Positions 47,501 through 58,317 of a stretch of 64,000 nt of DNA are shown here, piece by piece. How positions within the stretch are numbered: position 1 is the first letter of the stretch; the number at the start of each line of letters is the position of its first letter. The DNA comes from Siphonodentalium dalli. Taxonomy: Eukaryota; Mollusca; Scaphopoda; Gadilida; Siphonodentaliidae. The stretch spans positions 138,825,989 through 138,889,988 of the forward strand of contig CP136068.1 in assembly GCA_032622095.1 (NCBI GenBank), in the 5' to 3' direction. The notes below the pieces were generated by a model that had not been told where the DNA came from, did not search any database, and saw only the letters and a list, made by a program, of their open reading frames with translations. The position numbers and the translations under genes are program-made.

Positions 47501-48345
47501 ATACATTCATTGTCAATAGATGCCGAGCTCAAATGCTTAATGAAGCTTCAAGAAGCTTTAGTGTTCAAACTGTTTAATATTTATTTTTATTTTTAAACAG
47601 GAATATGTTCACTTCTGTATGCCATGTTTTAAGCTTGAGTTACTAAATGATTATATATTATCACACAAAGAACTACATATATGGGGGGGGGGGGGGTTTG
47701 TACCACCTATATATATGGACCTCTTCTTATATGAACACGCCAGGAAATTTGCTTTCTTAAGTTGTGTGTTTATGATCAGTGAACATAATATACTATTCCA
47801 GGTAAAAATGGTGGACTTGCGCGGTTGTGTAATTAAAAGTGTAATTTCAACATGTTTGGGTCCCCCTAGAAGACCCCTTCTTATATGAAAATGCCATGAA
47901 ATTTCCTTTCTTCAGTTGTGTTTTTATGATCAGTGAATACAGGAGACTACTCCAGGAAAAAATGGTGGACTTGCACGATTGTGTAATTAAAAGTTAAATT
48001 TTGACATTTTTGTCCCCTCCCCCCCCCTCCCGCTAGAAGACCCCTTCTTATTTGAAAACGCCAGGAAATTTGCGTTCTTACGTTGCGTTTTTATTATCAG
48101 TGAATACAGTAAACCATTTCAGGGGAAAATGATGGACTTGCGCGATTGTGTAATTAAAAGTGAAATTTTGACATTGTTGGGTCCCCCTAGAAGACCCCTT
48201 CTTATTTGGAAACGCCAGGAAATTTCCGTTCTTAAGTTATGTTTTTATTATCAGTGAAAATTATAGAGTATTCAATGTAAAGATGGTGGACTTGCGCGAT
48301 AGTGTAATTAAAAGTCATTTTTGAGGTTTTGGAGGGCCCCTAAAC
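47501..48345 (-). repeat. Right arm flank with 150-bp repeats
   Basis: 47515-47690 mirrors 44195-44430 (AAGCTTTAGTGTTCAA, TATGCCATGTTTTAA, CACAAAGAACTACATATATG). 47690-48345 holds about four inverted copies of the 150-bp unit of 43638-44185. A G-run (47683-47696) and C-runs are inside. Confidence 0.72.
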
Positions 48346-48930
48346 GCCAGGAATGCGCAACTTAAGAAATTGGTTTTCCGTAATGATCTATCACCGCCAA
48401 CAAATCGAGTGCATCAAACCTTCATTGCGCGATAGTGTAATTAAAACCCTCCTGGCTCCCGAACTATTAGCTCAATCGGTGCGCTCAACTCGGGACGGGC
48501 AATACTCGAAACGGGTACCAGCAAATGACCTTAATTGGGCGATATTTCGGGCATCGGCAACAACGTGAAATTTGTTATGTATGCCCACCGTGTAATCGAT
48601 ATGGGCCGGATCGGCGTAAAATCTGCTATGCGGCGGTTCCAGCTCTGCTTCCCGGCATTTAATCCAACCCAAAGTCTACATGGCGGGTAGTATTCGAAAA
48701 GTAACTGAATAAGTATTATCTTTAATAATAATTTTACCGACCGACCGCGTTTTTGGCATATATTTTGCCGTTTTATTTAAGAATATCATTTTGTGTTCAA
48801 CTTTTCGCCAACTAACTACTGTTTCACATAATTGGTATCGAGTTCCATATCTTCATTAAATACCATTCTACTTGATAAAAAAGTAAAATTATTATTAAAC
48901 ATGATTAAGCATTTATCCTCCAGATTTCAG
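48346..48930. other. Intron of gene B
   Basis: No exon or clear repeat. TTAGCTCAATCGG at 48468 resembles a tRNA A-box, but no B-box at proper spacing and no cloverleaf follow. Confidence 0.4.
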
Positions 48931-49304
48931 CAATTGCGATTACCAGAATACCAAATGGATACATGATGCCCAATATAATCGACGCAGCCGGATTACCTGA
49001 CGAATCGAACGAGAAATGGATAGAAGTGCTTCAAACGTTGTTTGATGGTCGACTACCGTTGGATATCAGTGTGGACGACCTTGGTTTAGAGTACGAAAAT
49101 AAAAAAAACAGGCGCATAACGGAAGTGACGATGCAGCTAAACATCAATTGAGAATCAAATACAACAAGGTCGACAAGAGTCTAGTCGTGGATAAGATATT
49201 CTTCGTGTTCACTCACAATTTAGCTCAAATGCCTGTCCATCTGATCGGAAACGTAATCGCTGCTGCAATACCACGGACGTGGATAGGGCGATTTTTCAAC
49301 AGAC
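48931..49304 (+). CDS. IFI44-like gene B, G3 exon with a homopolymer frameshift
   Basis: A 374-bp exon with acceptor AGATTTCAG before 48931 and donor AGAC|GTAAGT after 49304. It reads AIAITRIPNGYMMPNIIDAA then GLPDESNEKWIEVLQ: DAAG is the G3 (DxxG) motif, and LFDGRLPLDIS matches the segment after it in invertebrate IFI44-like proteins. The frame breaks at A8 (49101-49108). One more A restores a continuous exon that goes on SDDAAKHQLRIKYNKVDK and VVDKIFFVFTHNLAQMP, the strand before G4. The exon leaves one base, which the next exon (51676) completes. Either a pseudogene lesion or a homopolymer sequencing error. Confidence 0.8.
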
Positions 49305-49318
49305 GTAAGTTCTCTTAA

Positions 49319-49703
49319 CCCTTTACCCAACAGAAAGGCCCTGTGCCAATGCATTCTCTTATATATGCGAGTCGACCATAGGTCGCCTCGCATATATAAG
49401 AGAATGCATTGGCTTAACACATTAAAAATTATAAAATTGTTAAAGAATGTAAGAAAAAATGGTAAAAAGAGGATTTTTTTCAGGCCAATGCATTCTCATA
49501 TATATATGCGAGGCGACCTATGGTCGACTCGCATATATAAGAGAATGCATTGGCACAGGGAATAACTGTAACTATCACAATGTGGTCAAGGAGCCGGTTC
49601 CAATGATATCCATATTTGTATGGTTTTATTGAGACAGACCGAAGATATTTTAGGCTGTTGAAGCTTTATTTGGCCGGTTTTGGCCGGTTTGTTGGGTAAA
49701 GGG
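49319..49703 (+). mobile_element. piggyBac-type MITE, complete copy C
   Basis: TTAA (49315-49318), CCCTTTACCCAACA, two facing hairpins (49347-49413 and 49483-49553), a conserved tail, TGTTGGGTAAAGGG and TTAA (49704-49707). This is the only copy with both clean ends, 385 bp. It sits 8 bp after the GTAAGT donor of the gene B G3 exon. Confidence 0.9.
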
Positions 49704-49707
49704 TTAA

Positions 49708-50692
49708 CCTTCTCGATACTAAATACTCATTGACGAGTAGTCCGCTTTAGTAATGTTAAGATAATCAGTTCACATGGGTCGTGTGTTAAACTTATTGCCT
49801 GAATATTTCCCACCAATGTGCGTGCGTACATGCGTGCGTGTGTGCATCAACAATTTTCCCCGGCATGCCCTACATACCACACCCCTCATCCGATCATCAC
49901 CTCGTATTTGTCCAACATATGTAGAAAAACATGACCGCGGGCAGCCATCTTGGATTTCAAATTTGTATCCATCGGTACACCCCGCAGCCCGCATTTATTG
50001 TAGAATTGATTTGAAAATTTACAGGCATGTTTAGAATCATCTATAGATGTGAGCTGTCAAATTTGAACAAAATATGGCCGTCAACAGCCATCTTGAATCT
50101 TACTCTTTGCATGACTAAATCCTTAAGCACGCCCTACAGACCACACCCCTCATCCGATCATCACCAAACTACGTGCATTAGGATCTTCGCGGTGACGTCT
50201 AGATGGGAGCCTTCTATTTTGAACGAAATTTGTTGAAAAACATGGCCGCCTGCCATATATAGTGATAGGTCACAATCATTATTGTCTTCTATTGAAAAAT
50301 GGCAATGCCACGAAAGGCCTATGGACAGTTTATTAAATTAATTATGTTCTATAGGCATGTCTTATATCAATCTTGGACCTTATATATTATATATATTAAA
50401 GATGTCGTGCCAGATTTCACACCATATGTTATATGTTATAGGCTTATCTACGTTTTCAATATCAGAAACTAATTAGATAGGACATATATGCTCATTAATG
50501 GGGAAGGCTTATCACAGTCTGACTTATTTGGTGTTAAATCGGACAGAGCATCCTTAAAAGCGCATTTAATTTTCGAATCACCAGGTCACATTATATACAA
50601 CATATTATGATGCATTCTGGGGTAAATAACGGGGGAAGTCATGGGTGAATCTGAGAATATCTACCACTCGGTAGACACTCCTAGACCGCAAC

Positions 50693-50693
<1 letters not shown>
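49708..50693. other. Intron of gene B with a small duplication
   Basis: A unit with ATGGCCG or GACCGCGGGCAGCCATCTTG and CATGCCCTACATACCACACC, CCTCATCCGATCATCACC occurs at 49860-49990 and again at 50050-50200. It resembles a dispersed-repeat tail. No exon. Confidence 0.45.
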
Positions 50694-50760
<67 letters not shown>

Positions 50761-51545
50761 ATTATATATTTTGAAGATCTGTGTGTTTGTGTGTGAGGGT
50801 GTGTGAGGGTGTGTATGTGTGTGAGGGTGTGTGTGTGAGGGTGAGAGGGTGTGTGTGTGTGTGTGAGCGATGAACTCGAAAACGGCCGAGCCGATTTCGA
50901 TGAAATTTGGTATGTGGGGATACTTTCGGCCGGGGAGTGGCATAGGCCTATTAATTTTCCCGTGCGACATGACCTTGAAATCGGGTCATTTCAAGGTCAA
51001 ATGCCCGAGTATCATGGGATTTCGATGAAACTTGGTATATGGCGGTACTGTCGGTCGGGGAGTGGCATATGCCTATTAATTTGCCCGTGCGATGTGACCT
51101 TGACCTTGAAATCGGGTCATTTCAAGGTCAAACGCCCAAATATCACGGGATTTCGATGAAAATTAGTGTCTAGGGATACTTTCGTATGGGGAGTGTCATA
51201 CGCCTATTCATTTGCCCGTGCGACGTGACCTTGACCTTGAAATCAGGTCAATTCAAGGTCAAATCGTGAATTTTGATGGGATTTCGACAAAATTTGATAC
51301 GTAGGGTTACTTTTGTCCACTGAGTGACCCCGACCTGACCTTGACCTTCAAAATGATCAATTCAAGGTCAAATCGGATAAAACCGGATGGATTTCGACGG
51401 GTACTTTTGTTGGGTACTTTTGTCCGGGCAGTGTTTTGGACGGGTCAAATCGTGACCTTCAAAATGGACAATTCAAGGTCAAATCGCGCAATTCGCCGAA
51501 AAGCAGAGGGGAAACAGCCCGGACGAAGTCGGGTCCACCTGCTAG
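50694..51545 (+). mobile_element. Helitron-like element with (TA)n and internal units
   Basis: (TA)n occupies 50694-50758, followed by TATATTTTGAAGATCTGTGT, (GTGTGAGG)n and ACTCGAAAACGGCCGAGCCG. Three to four units of about 165 bp follow, with GATTTCGATGAAATTTGGTA, CGTGCGACRTGACCTTGA and GGTCATTTCAAGGTCAAA. It ends with the hairpin GCCCGGACGAAGTCGGGT then CCACCTGCTAG at 51544, the Helitron 3' signature seen at 42998-43637. Confidence 0.72.
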
Positions 51546-51675
51546 TGTATAAATATGTTGGTTCCTCTTCCAACTATTATATAATGTGGAGTACGTTGTG
51601 TATAATGTGATATGGGCGTTCGAAAATTAACTGGGCCTTTAACTTCAAAGACCATGTCCACTCTCCTTTTGACAG

Positions 51676-52091
51676 ATATACCGATATTAGCCGTCCTTAC
51701 CAACAAAGACAAAGAATCGGACGAGAACATCCACCGACAGAACATCACCAACATGTGTAACCAATTTGCTCTACCTGAGCACCAAGTTCTCTCATGTTCC
51801 AACTACTGCACCGAAATGGATAACGAACTCGGAAACGGATTCGAGCACGCCCAGGGAACGCACCCTGTCATAGATGTGCCAATCCTGAAATTCTTTAGCA
51901 GCGTCTGTAACCCAGTAATCGCACCACGGGTTGTCATAAACCCAAACCAGCCCCAGGGCCTCCGATTCAACTACAAGAACTTCTTTTATGTATTCAGCTT
52001 CTCTTTATTTGTCATATTGGCCGGTGGCATACTCTTTCATCATTCGGCAAACCTCGTCAGATTCCGTCACCGTTTCCCGGTGCCCGCAGAG
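51676..52091 (+). CDS. IFI44-like gene B, G4 exon and C-terminal membrane span
   Basis: Acceptor TTTTGACAG before 51676; its two leading bases complete the codon left by the G3 exon. It reads IPILAVLTNKDKESDE: NKDK is the G4 base-specificity motif. NITNMCNQFALPEHQV and VIDVPILKFFSSVCNPV follow, matching the end of the IFI44-like fold. The segment NFFYVFSFSLFVILAGGILF is then a clear membrane span. The donor GAG|GTCACA at 52091 is inferred; without splicing the frame runs on to 52229. The exon boundary at the 3' side is therefore uncertain, the G4 assignment is not. Confidence 0.75.
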
Positions 52092-52177
52092 GTCACAGGT
52101 CGAGGAGTTCAGAATGACTCTTTCATGTTTTCAAATTTCCTGTCGATACCACTTCCGTTCGAGAGGTCTGTCTGCAG

Positions 52178-52330
52178 CTGCACGAAGGGAGACTTAAAAA
52201 TGAAGCCTTGGAGAAACTGTGTCACATGACCAAAGATGGCCTTGAACTTCATCCTAGTTTTTCAATTGCTGCCTTCATGATTTTCTTGTCACTGCTTTTC
52301 ACCACGGGTTTGGCGTATCTTTGCGACTAG
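52178..52330 (+). CDS. Candidate terminal exon of gene B
   Basis: After acceptor GGTCTGTCTGCAG a 50-codon open frame in phase 0 reads LHEGRLKNEALEKLCHMTKD, then FSIAAFMIFLSLLFTTGLAY and LCD before TAG at 52328-52330. An amphipathic helix followed by a final membrane span is a credible C-terminus. An 86-bp intron (52092-52177) joins it in frame to the G4 exon. AATAAA at 53206-53211 could end the transcript. The evidence is splice-site and composition only. Confidence 0.45.
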   Translation: MHEGRLKNEALEKLCHMTKDGLELHPSFSIAAFMIFLSLLFTTGLAYLCD

Positions 52331-52557
52331 TTAATTGTGGTTATGTTGTCATATCATGCAGAATGAACAACAAAAGTTGGTATAGAAAGACAGGTGTCTG
52401 AAAGACGATCACATGGACAAACTGTCAATAATTTTGGGTCTAGTGTCAACCTATCTTGTATTTCGAGTGAGATCAGATGAATCAAGATATGATCTATTAT
52501 GGCGAGCTTAAATGTGACCCGCCATATCAAATCCAGTCGTAAGTCGGGACTTTTTTT

Positions 52558-52925
52558 ACCCTGTGCCAATGCATTCTCTTATATATGCGAGTCGACCATA
52601 GGTCGCCTCGCATATATAAGAGAATGCATTGGCCTAACAATTTTTTATCATTTTTTTAAATGTTTCTTACAATTTTTAGGACATAAAATAAAAAAGATCC
52701 ATTGCCCTGCAGGGAGCCCCACACATATATAGAAGCATATAGAAGAGTGTCGTCTGCTCATGTTTGTCTGGGGCTCGGTATGGGTGAAATTATAAAATTG
52801 TTAAAGAATACAAGAAAAAATATTAAAATTGTAAAAAAAATTGTTAGACCAATGCATTCTCTTATATATGCGAGGCGACCTATGGTCGACTCGCATATAT
52901 AAGAGAATGCATTGGCACAGGGCAT
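52558..52925 (+). mobile_element. Hairpin element related to the piggyBac-type MITE, copy D
   Basis: It has the two facing hairpins (52564-52633 and 52850-52919) bounded by CCCTGTGCCAATGC and its inverse. It lacks the 140-bp tail and the TTAA ends of copies A-C, and has an unrelated spacer (CCCTGCAGGGAGCCC). It lies 230 bp after the proposed stop codon of gene B, so it may be in its 3' UTR. Confidence 0.72.
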
Positions 52926-53616
52926 AACTGTAACCATCACAATGTGGTCACAAATATCATCCGATTTGACACCCAAAACTAGTGGAAACCTTCCCAAGCA
53001 ATTACCAAATGAATCCATAGCAAACATCCAAAATAACACGGTATTATAAAACATATGGTCAAGAACGCTCTTATGGGTAATTGCCGATATTTAAGCGCAA
53101 GCGTGTTTTAATTGGGCTTATCATTTTGACTTGTTGTGTGCCTTACCAATACCCATGGTTATCACGAAAGCAACAAGTGAATGACATATACATACTGAAG
53201 AATCCAATAAACTTTTGCACGGGCCTTGTCTAGAAAAAAAAATCATTTTATTGGACTATTATGTATTATAGTCTGTCGTTCTCTGGTCTACATTGGTTAT
53301 ATACACAAAACAACGCGAGTGCGTTAATTGGTTTGTTGATATGACACGAGTGCTAGCGCGGAAGGAGAGAACGAGTTGCGCAGGCATATGGACATACCCA
53401 TTAACACACGCGTCATTCTGCATTTATACACGCCACCCGTCCTAAAATCAGTGAATTGTTCATAAAGAAACAGCCATACATGGTTTACTCAGGCACTTAT
53501 ACAGGCCTTGTTTCATATGTCATCTACTTCATACCAAGAAGTTTAGGTATTGGCGATGGTGCAACTGTTCACGCTGTGCGCGTTGAACTTGGTCATTGTT
53601 ATACTGACGTTATATA
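52926..53616. other. Downstream flank of gene B
   Basis: No exon. AATAAA at 53206-53211 is a possible polyadenylation signal for gene B. The last 8 bp (53609-53616, GTTATATA) precede the hAT-like end. Confidence 0.35.
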
Positions 53617-54565
53617 CAGAGACGTGGTGACAGGGGGTGTCTCACCCCACCCACAACTTTGGTCAAAATTTTCCATCAGTTGGAAATGTCATAACTGCCA
53701 AAACATTAGTTGGAAATTTCACACAACAATAGGTTGAAACTGTTCTTGTAGTTTGATTTTCAAACAATTTATTGGGGGAATTAATTGTTTTGTACCAATA
53801 TTTTCATATTTTTCTATTTTTTGTCACAATTTTGGACTGAAATGGTCATCAGTTGTAAATTTTCCAACCTTAGGGGGGTGACAGGTTGGAAATTTCCAAA
53901 ACTTGAAAACTTGTGTCCTGAGCACCCCCCCCCCCCCCCCCCCCCCCCCGTGGCCAGTCAAAAACTGCTAGTTAATTTAAGAAACAATATTACATACATA
54001 TGGTCAACATTGTCATTGGAATTGTCATCAAGTCTAATATTTCCAACTCTAGGAAGGCTTGAGGCTAGTCCAGATGCTAGGATTTTGCGATTTTCTTGTT
54101 CAGATTTCAAAATTTTCGCACACCGGGCCGAACCATCGTCAATACAAAACTGCTAATTAGTTTAACAAAACAATATTTTAATATATATACATTTGGTCAA
54201 ACTTGTAGACATAAATGGTCATCAGTTGAAGAATTTTTAAACCTGTGGGGGAGTATGGGGTTTGCAATATCCGACACTAGGAAAGCTTCAGTTGAGGTCT
54301 GTCTAGATGCTAGAATTTGCGATTTTCTTGTATGGTTTTCAAAATTCTCTCACACCGGGCCGAACAACCATCGTCAGCCCGGTGTGTCCTGCATGGTCTC
54401 ATGCCCGTAGCTGTGTGCATTTGCCTGGAGTTAGACCACTATATGTTATAGGATTTATGTAATTTTTCAGGTTAAAATATCTGAATGTTCTCATGGTTTA
54501 TGAATATATAGGATATTAGGCCTGGGCACTGAGGTGCAAGGGGGTGTGCAAATGTTATGTAGCCA
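53617..54565 (-). mobile_element. hAT-like element, diverged copy of 18187-19164
   Basis: Starts CAGAGACGTGG and runs through the same blocks as 18187-19164 in inverse order: CCATCAGTTGGAAATTT, a C-run (53924-53949), CACACCGGGCCGAA twice, TAGACCACTATATG, and TATATAGGATATTAGGCCTG. The far end (TGTAGCCAG near 54560) is degraded, and no clear 8-bp duplication remains. Confidence 0.65.
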
Positions 54566-54769
54566 GTTATGCACTTATATTGTCCTCACATACTCAAATG
54601 ACCTTTTATATAACGCTATTAGAAGAATAGGGGTCTCGTTAGCCTCACATCTAAAAATAGAATATTTGGGTCTAAAAATTGTTTGAGGGTAAAATTGTTT
54701 GAGGGTAAAATTGGTTGTACTAAAATATTCCCAAAATATCAAAACCCAAAATATTTTTTCAAAACCCAA

Positions 54770-55105
54770 AACTTCCAAAATTTCAAAAACTTCCAAAATT
54801 TCAAAAACTTTCAAATATTTCAAAAATTTCAAAAACTTTCAAATATTTCAAAAATTTCAAAAACTTCCAAAATTTCCAGAATTTCCAAAACTTCCAAAAT
54901 TTCCAAAACTTCCAAAATTTCCAAAATTTCCAAAATTTCCAAAACTTACAAAATTTCCAAAACTCCAAAAATTTCCAAAATTTCCAAAATTTCCAAAATT
55001 TCCAAAACTTCCAAAATTTCCAAAACTCCAAAAATTTCCAAAACTTCCAAAATTTCCAAAATTTCAAAAACTTCCAAAATTTCCAAAACTTCCAAAATTT
55101 CAATA
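54770..55105 (+). repeat. CTTCCAAAATTTCCAAAA array, outer left
   Basis: An array of 9-bp-type units (AACTTCCAA / AATTTCCAA) of about 330 bp. The same array lies inverted at 63637-63970, and a simpler CTTCAAAAATTTCAAAAA version flanks the centre (59145-59262 and 59384-59500). Long Lys/Ile/Ser or Phe/Trp/Lys frames across it are artefacts. Confidence 0.9.
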
Positions 55106-55735
55106 TAATGAAGATGACGAGCAACCAATTTTCGACTGGCCTGAGGCATTACGTTATGGAATGAATAACGACAGCGGATCAGAATGCATACATATAGTAC
55201 GTCACTTGGACATTTTATCAGTTTATCACGTGATCACTAAATGTGGCAATCGGGTATCCACCGATGCCTGCAATATATTATTTATAATAATTGGACTCAT
55301 TGATCTCACGTGAATAATACTCTTAGTTGTTCCAATAAAATAGTTATCAAATTCGATCACCAATAGATTTGACTGTGGAATGTAAGGACCTTTAACTTAT
55401 TTATCGATCTAAAGGGACACTCATTATGAATGAATGTTAACAATACAAGCGCACGAATGAAGAGCGTTGAACATATACGAAATTACTACACGAATGAATT
55501 GAACCTTGAAATTTATATTTTCAAATCTTACCAACAACAGCTACAGACATAATCATAGTATTATACTGTCTTGCATGTACACACGCTATGACATCATTAA
55601 AGGCGGACAATCCACTCACGGTGTGACAACAGATACGGACATAGGCATGGTGTTATACAGTCTTCTATGTACCCACGCTATGACACCATTAACGTACATT
55701 GGATGTTAGGTATATGACTCTTGAGTATGTACCGA
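55106..55735 (+). repeat. Direct repeat within the arm, outer copy
   Basis: Shares with 56715-57640 the blocks GTACGTCACTTGGACATTTT, ATCACGTGATCACTAAATGT, AATAATTGGACTCATTGATC, GAATGAAGAGCGTTGAACAT and ACAATCCACTCACGGTGTGA. The two copies flank the GAGCAAAT satellite. No protein supported. Confidence 0.8.
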
Positions 55736-56450
55736 TCAATGAGCAAATGAGCAAAAAACTGAGCAAATGAGCAAGAAAATGAGCAAATGAGCAATAAAAA
55801 TGAGCAAATGAGCATAAAAATGAGCAAATGAGCAAGAAAATGAGCAAATGAGCAAGAAAATGAGCAAATGAGCAATAAAAATGAGCAAATGAGCAAGAAA
55901 ATGAGCAAATGAGCAAGAAAATGAGCAAATGAGCATAAAAATGAGCAAATGAGCAAAAAAATGAGCAAATGAGCAATAAAAATGAGCAAATGAGCAAGAA
56001 AATGAGCAAATGAGCAAGAAAATGAGCAAATGAGCAATAAAAATGAGCAAATGAGCAAAAAAATGAGCAAATGAGCAAGAAAATGAGCAAATGAGCAATA
56101 AAAATGAGCAAATGAGCAAATAAATGAGCAAATGAGCAATAAAAATGAGCAAATGAGCAAAAAAATGAGCAAATGAGCAATAAAAATGAGCAAATGAGCA
56201 AATAAATGAGCAAATGAGCAAAAAAATGAGCAAATGAGCAAATAAATGAGCAAATGAGCAATAAAAATGAGCAAATGAGCAAAAAAATGAGCAAATGAGC
56301 AATAAAAATGAGCAAATGAGCAAATAAATGAGCAAAAAAATGAGCAAATGAGCAAATAAATGAGCAAGAAAATGAGCAAATGAGCAAAAAAATGAGCAAT
56401 AAAATGAGCAAATGAGCAATAAAAATGAGCAAATGAGCAAAAAAATGGGC
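55736..56450 (+). repeat. GAGCAAAT satellite, left
   Basis: About 35 units of GAGCAAATGAGCA plus a 5-8-bp A-rich linker (AAAAA, AGAAA, ATAAAA, TAAAA). Variation in the linker gives all three frames long stop-free stretches on the minus strand (LLICSF, HFFAH), which are not genes. The paired array is at 62195-62998. Confidence 0.95.
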
Positions 56451-57747
56451 ATACCTGTATGTAGGCCTACCAGTGGATGAATAGTCTGCCGGAGAAGTAC
56501 TGTGTAGACAGGTCTTGTCAGTAAGAGAGTCAGACGATAAGTGAAGGCTCGGCTATTAAAACATAGTAATGCGATAGCGAACATCAAACGAGTCTGCGCA
56601 CGCATATCTGTCAAAGGATACGATGGCAGTCATTGGTCAATTTATCCCCGGTGTCAGCTCAGTACCCAATCGGGACGAAGCCGAAGGTCAACTCATTTTT
56701 TTTTTGCTCATTATAGTACGTCACTTGGACATTTTATCAGTTTATCACGTGATCACTAAATGTGGCAATCGGGTATCCACCGATGCCTGCAATTTATTAT
56801 TTATAATAATTGGACTCATTGATCTCACGTAAATAATACTCTTAGTTGTTCCAATAAAATAGTTATCAAATTCGATCACCAATAGATTTGACTGTGGAAT
56901 ATAATGACCTTTAACTTATTTATCGATCTATGTTAGAACATGGTCTTAACAAAAAACTTGACCATAACAAAAATTACCTTACATTTATGCATGAATCTAA
57001 TTAGACCATACGTAAATATTGTCAGCTTATCGTCTGATGAGCAAATCCGATGTTTATCAAAAATAGTACAACTTCCAGTTGGTAATTACTCTTACGAATG
57101 AAGAGCGTTGAACATATACGAAATTACTACACGAATGAACTGAAATTTATATTTTCACATCTTACCAACAACAGATACAGACATAGTCATAGTGTTATAC
57201 TATCTTACATGTACCCATGCTATGACATCATTCGAAGGGGCAATACACTCAAGGAGTTAAAGTGACACGAAACAAGGGACGTGATGTAATATTGGTGTTT
57301 GAATCTTAAAGGAACACAAGACACTCTAAAGGGACACTCATTATGAATGAATGTTAACAATACAAGCGCACGAATGAAGAGCGTTGAACATATACGAAAT
57401 TACTACACGAATGAATTGAACCTTGAAATTTATATTTCACATCTTACCAACAACAGCTACATGCATTATCATAGGGTTATACTGTCTTGCATATACACAC
57501 GCTATGACATCATTAAAGGCGGACAATCCACTCACGGTGTGACAACAGATACAGACATAGGCATAGTGTTATACAGTCTTCTATGTACCAATGCTATGAC
57601 ATAATTAAAGGGGGATAATACACGCACGGTGTGGAATGTTAAAGTGACACGCGGTAAGGGACGTGATGTAATATTGGTGAAACCCCCTCCCCACTTATAG
57701 ATATATAACGAAGACGAGAATAACATGTTGATGAAGTTTATTGAAAT
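56451..57747. other. Arm sequence between satellite and gene cluster, left
   Basis: Contains the second copy of the direct repeat (56715-57640) and, within it, a doubled AATGAAGAGCGTTGAACATA block (57103 and 57376). AATAAA at 57737-57742 (minus strand) directly follows the stop of the 189-aa gene. Confidence 0.6.
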
Positions 57748-58317
57748 TTAATCATTGTCTGAATCTTCGACCGTTAGATTTACTTCTAAGAGTTTCTTGA
57801 ATTTTCTCATCGCTTCATCTGCAGCCCATTCATTATTATATCCGTGTTTGGTCAGTTTGACCATTTTCTTCATGATCATGGTATGTATGCGTGATGTTTT
57901 CAATCGATACTGGTATTCTATTAATCGTCTATAACTTTTGAGAAACAGAGCAAACTCTGTGTCGATGGTATCCTCTTTTCCCGACATGCTCTCATCTCCC
58001 GAAATGCTCTCTTCTTCTTTCACATCATTGGTGACGCGTTTCATCATACTTTTGAATGTGTCCATCTCGTTGACACATCGCGCAGCTTTCTTAAGACCGA
58101 ATACCGTTCTACTACCGACGCCATTACCATCTTCTGAATCTGATAGCGTTCCACGTTCATCTTCATCTGAATCTAGAACCGCTTCGTCAGATTCATCGGT
58201 ATCTTCTCCGAAGAGAGTTGGTTTTGTCTCGGACATAACTCCGTGTTTAATCTGTTTATGTCTTTGTAGATTGTAGTTCGTCGATAAAATAATGCCACAT
58301 AAATCACACCCGTGCAT
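57748..58317 (-). CDS. C2H2 zinc-finger protein of Polinton-like cluster, left copy
   Basis: 189 aa. Residues 4-26 form one C2H2 finger (CDLCGIILSTNYNLQRH then KQIKH; C-x2-C-x12-H-x4-H) at the extreme N-terminus. An acidic region (DTDESDEAVLDSDEDE) and a basic, helical C-terminal half (YRRLIEYQYRLKTSRIH, then MRKFKKLLE) follow. Small proteins with a single N-terminal finger, acidic middle and helical tail are, to my recollection, common in Polinton/Maverick and adintovirus-type elements; that assignment is tentative. Its start overlaps the end of the 64-aa gene by 14 bp, and AATAAA follows the stop by 6 bp. The inverse copy at 60329-60898 is identical. Likely a DNA- or capsid-associated accessory protein; function unproven. 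Confidence 0.7.
   Translation of the reverse strand: MHGCDLCGIILSTNYNLQRHKQIKHGVMSETKPTLFGEDTDESDEAVLDSDEDERGTLSDSEDGNGVGSRTVFGLKKAARCVNEMDTFKSMMKRVTNDVKEEESISGDESMSGKEDTIDTEFALFLKSYRRLIEYQYRLKTSRIHTMIMKKMVKLTKHGYNNEWAADEAMRKFKKLLEVNLTVEDSDND

Noticed and set aside
48465-48530. tRNA-like A-box (TTAGCTCAATCGG)
   Set aside because: No B-box at normal spacing and no cloverleaf; at most a SINE relic.
54683-55313. Lys/Ile/Ser and Phe/Trp/Lys-rich open frames near the palindrome edges and centre
   Set aside because: Translations of CTTCCAAAATTTCCAAAA and CTTCAAAAATTT arrays.
55678-56614. Leu/Phe/His/Cys-rich open frames of 230-340 residues resembling multi-span membrane proteins (both arms)
   Set aside because: They are translations of the GAGCAAAT satellite; all three frames are open because of linker variation.
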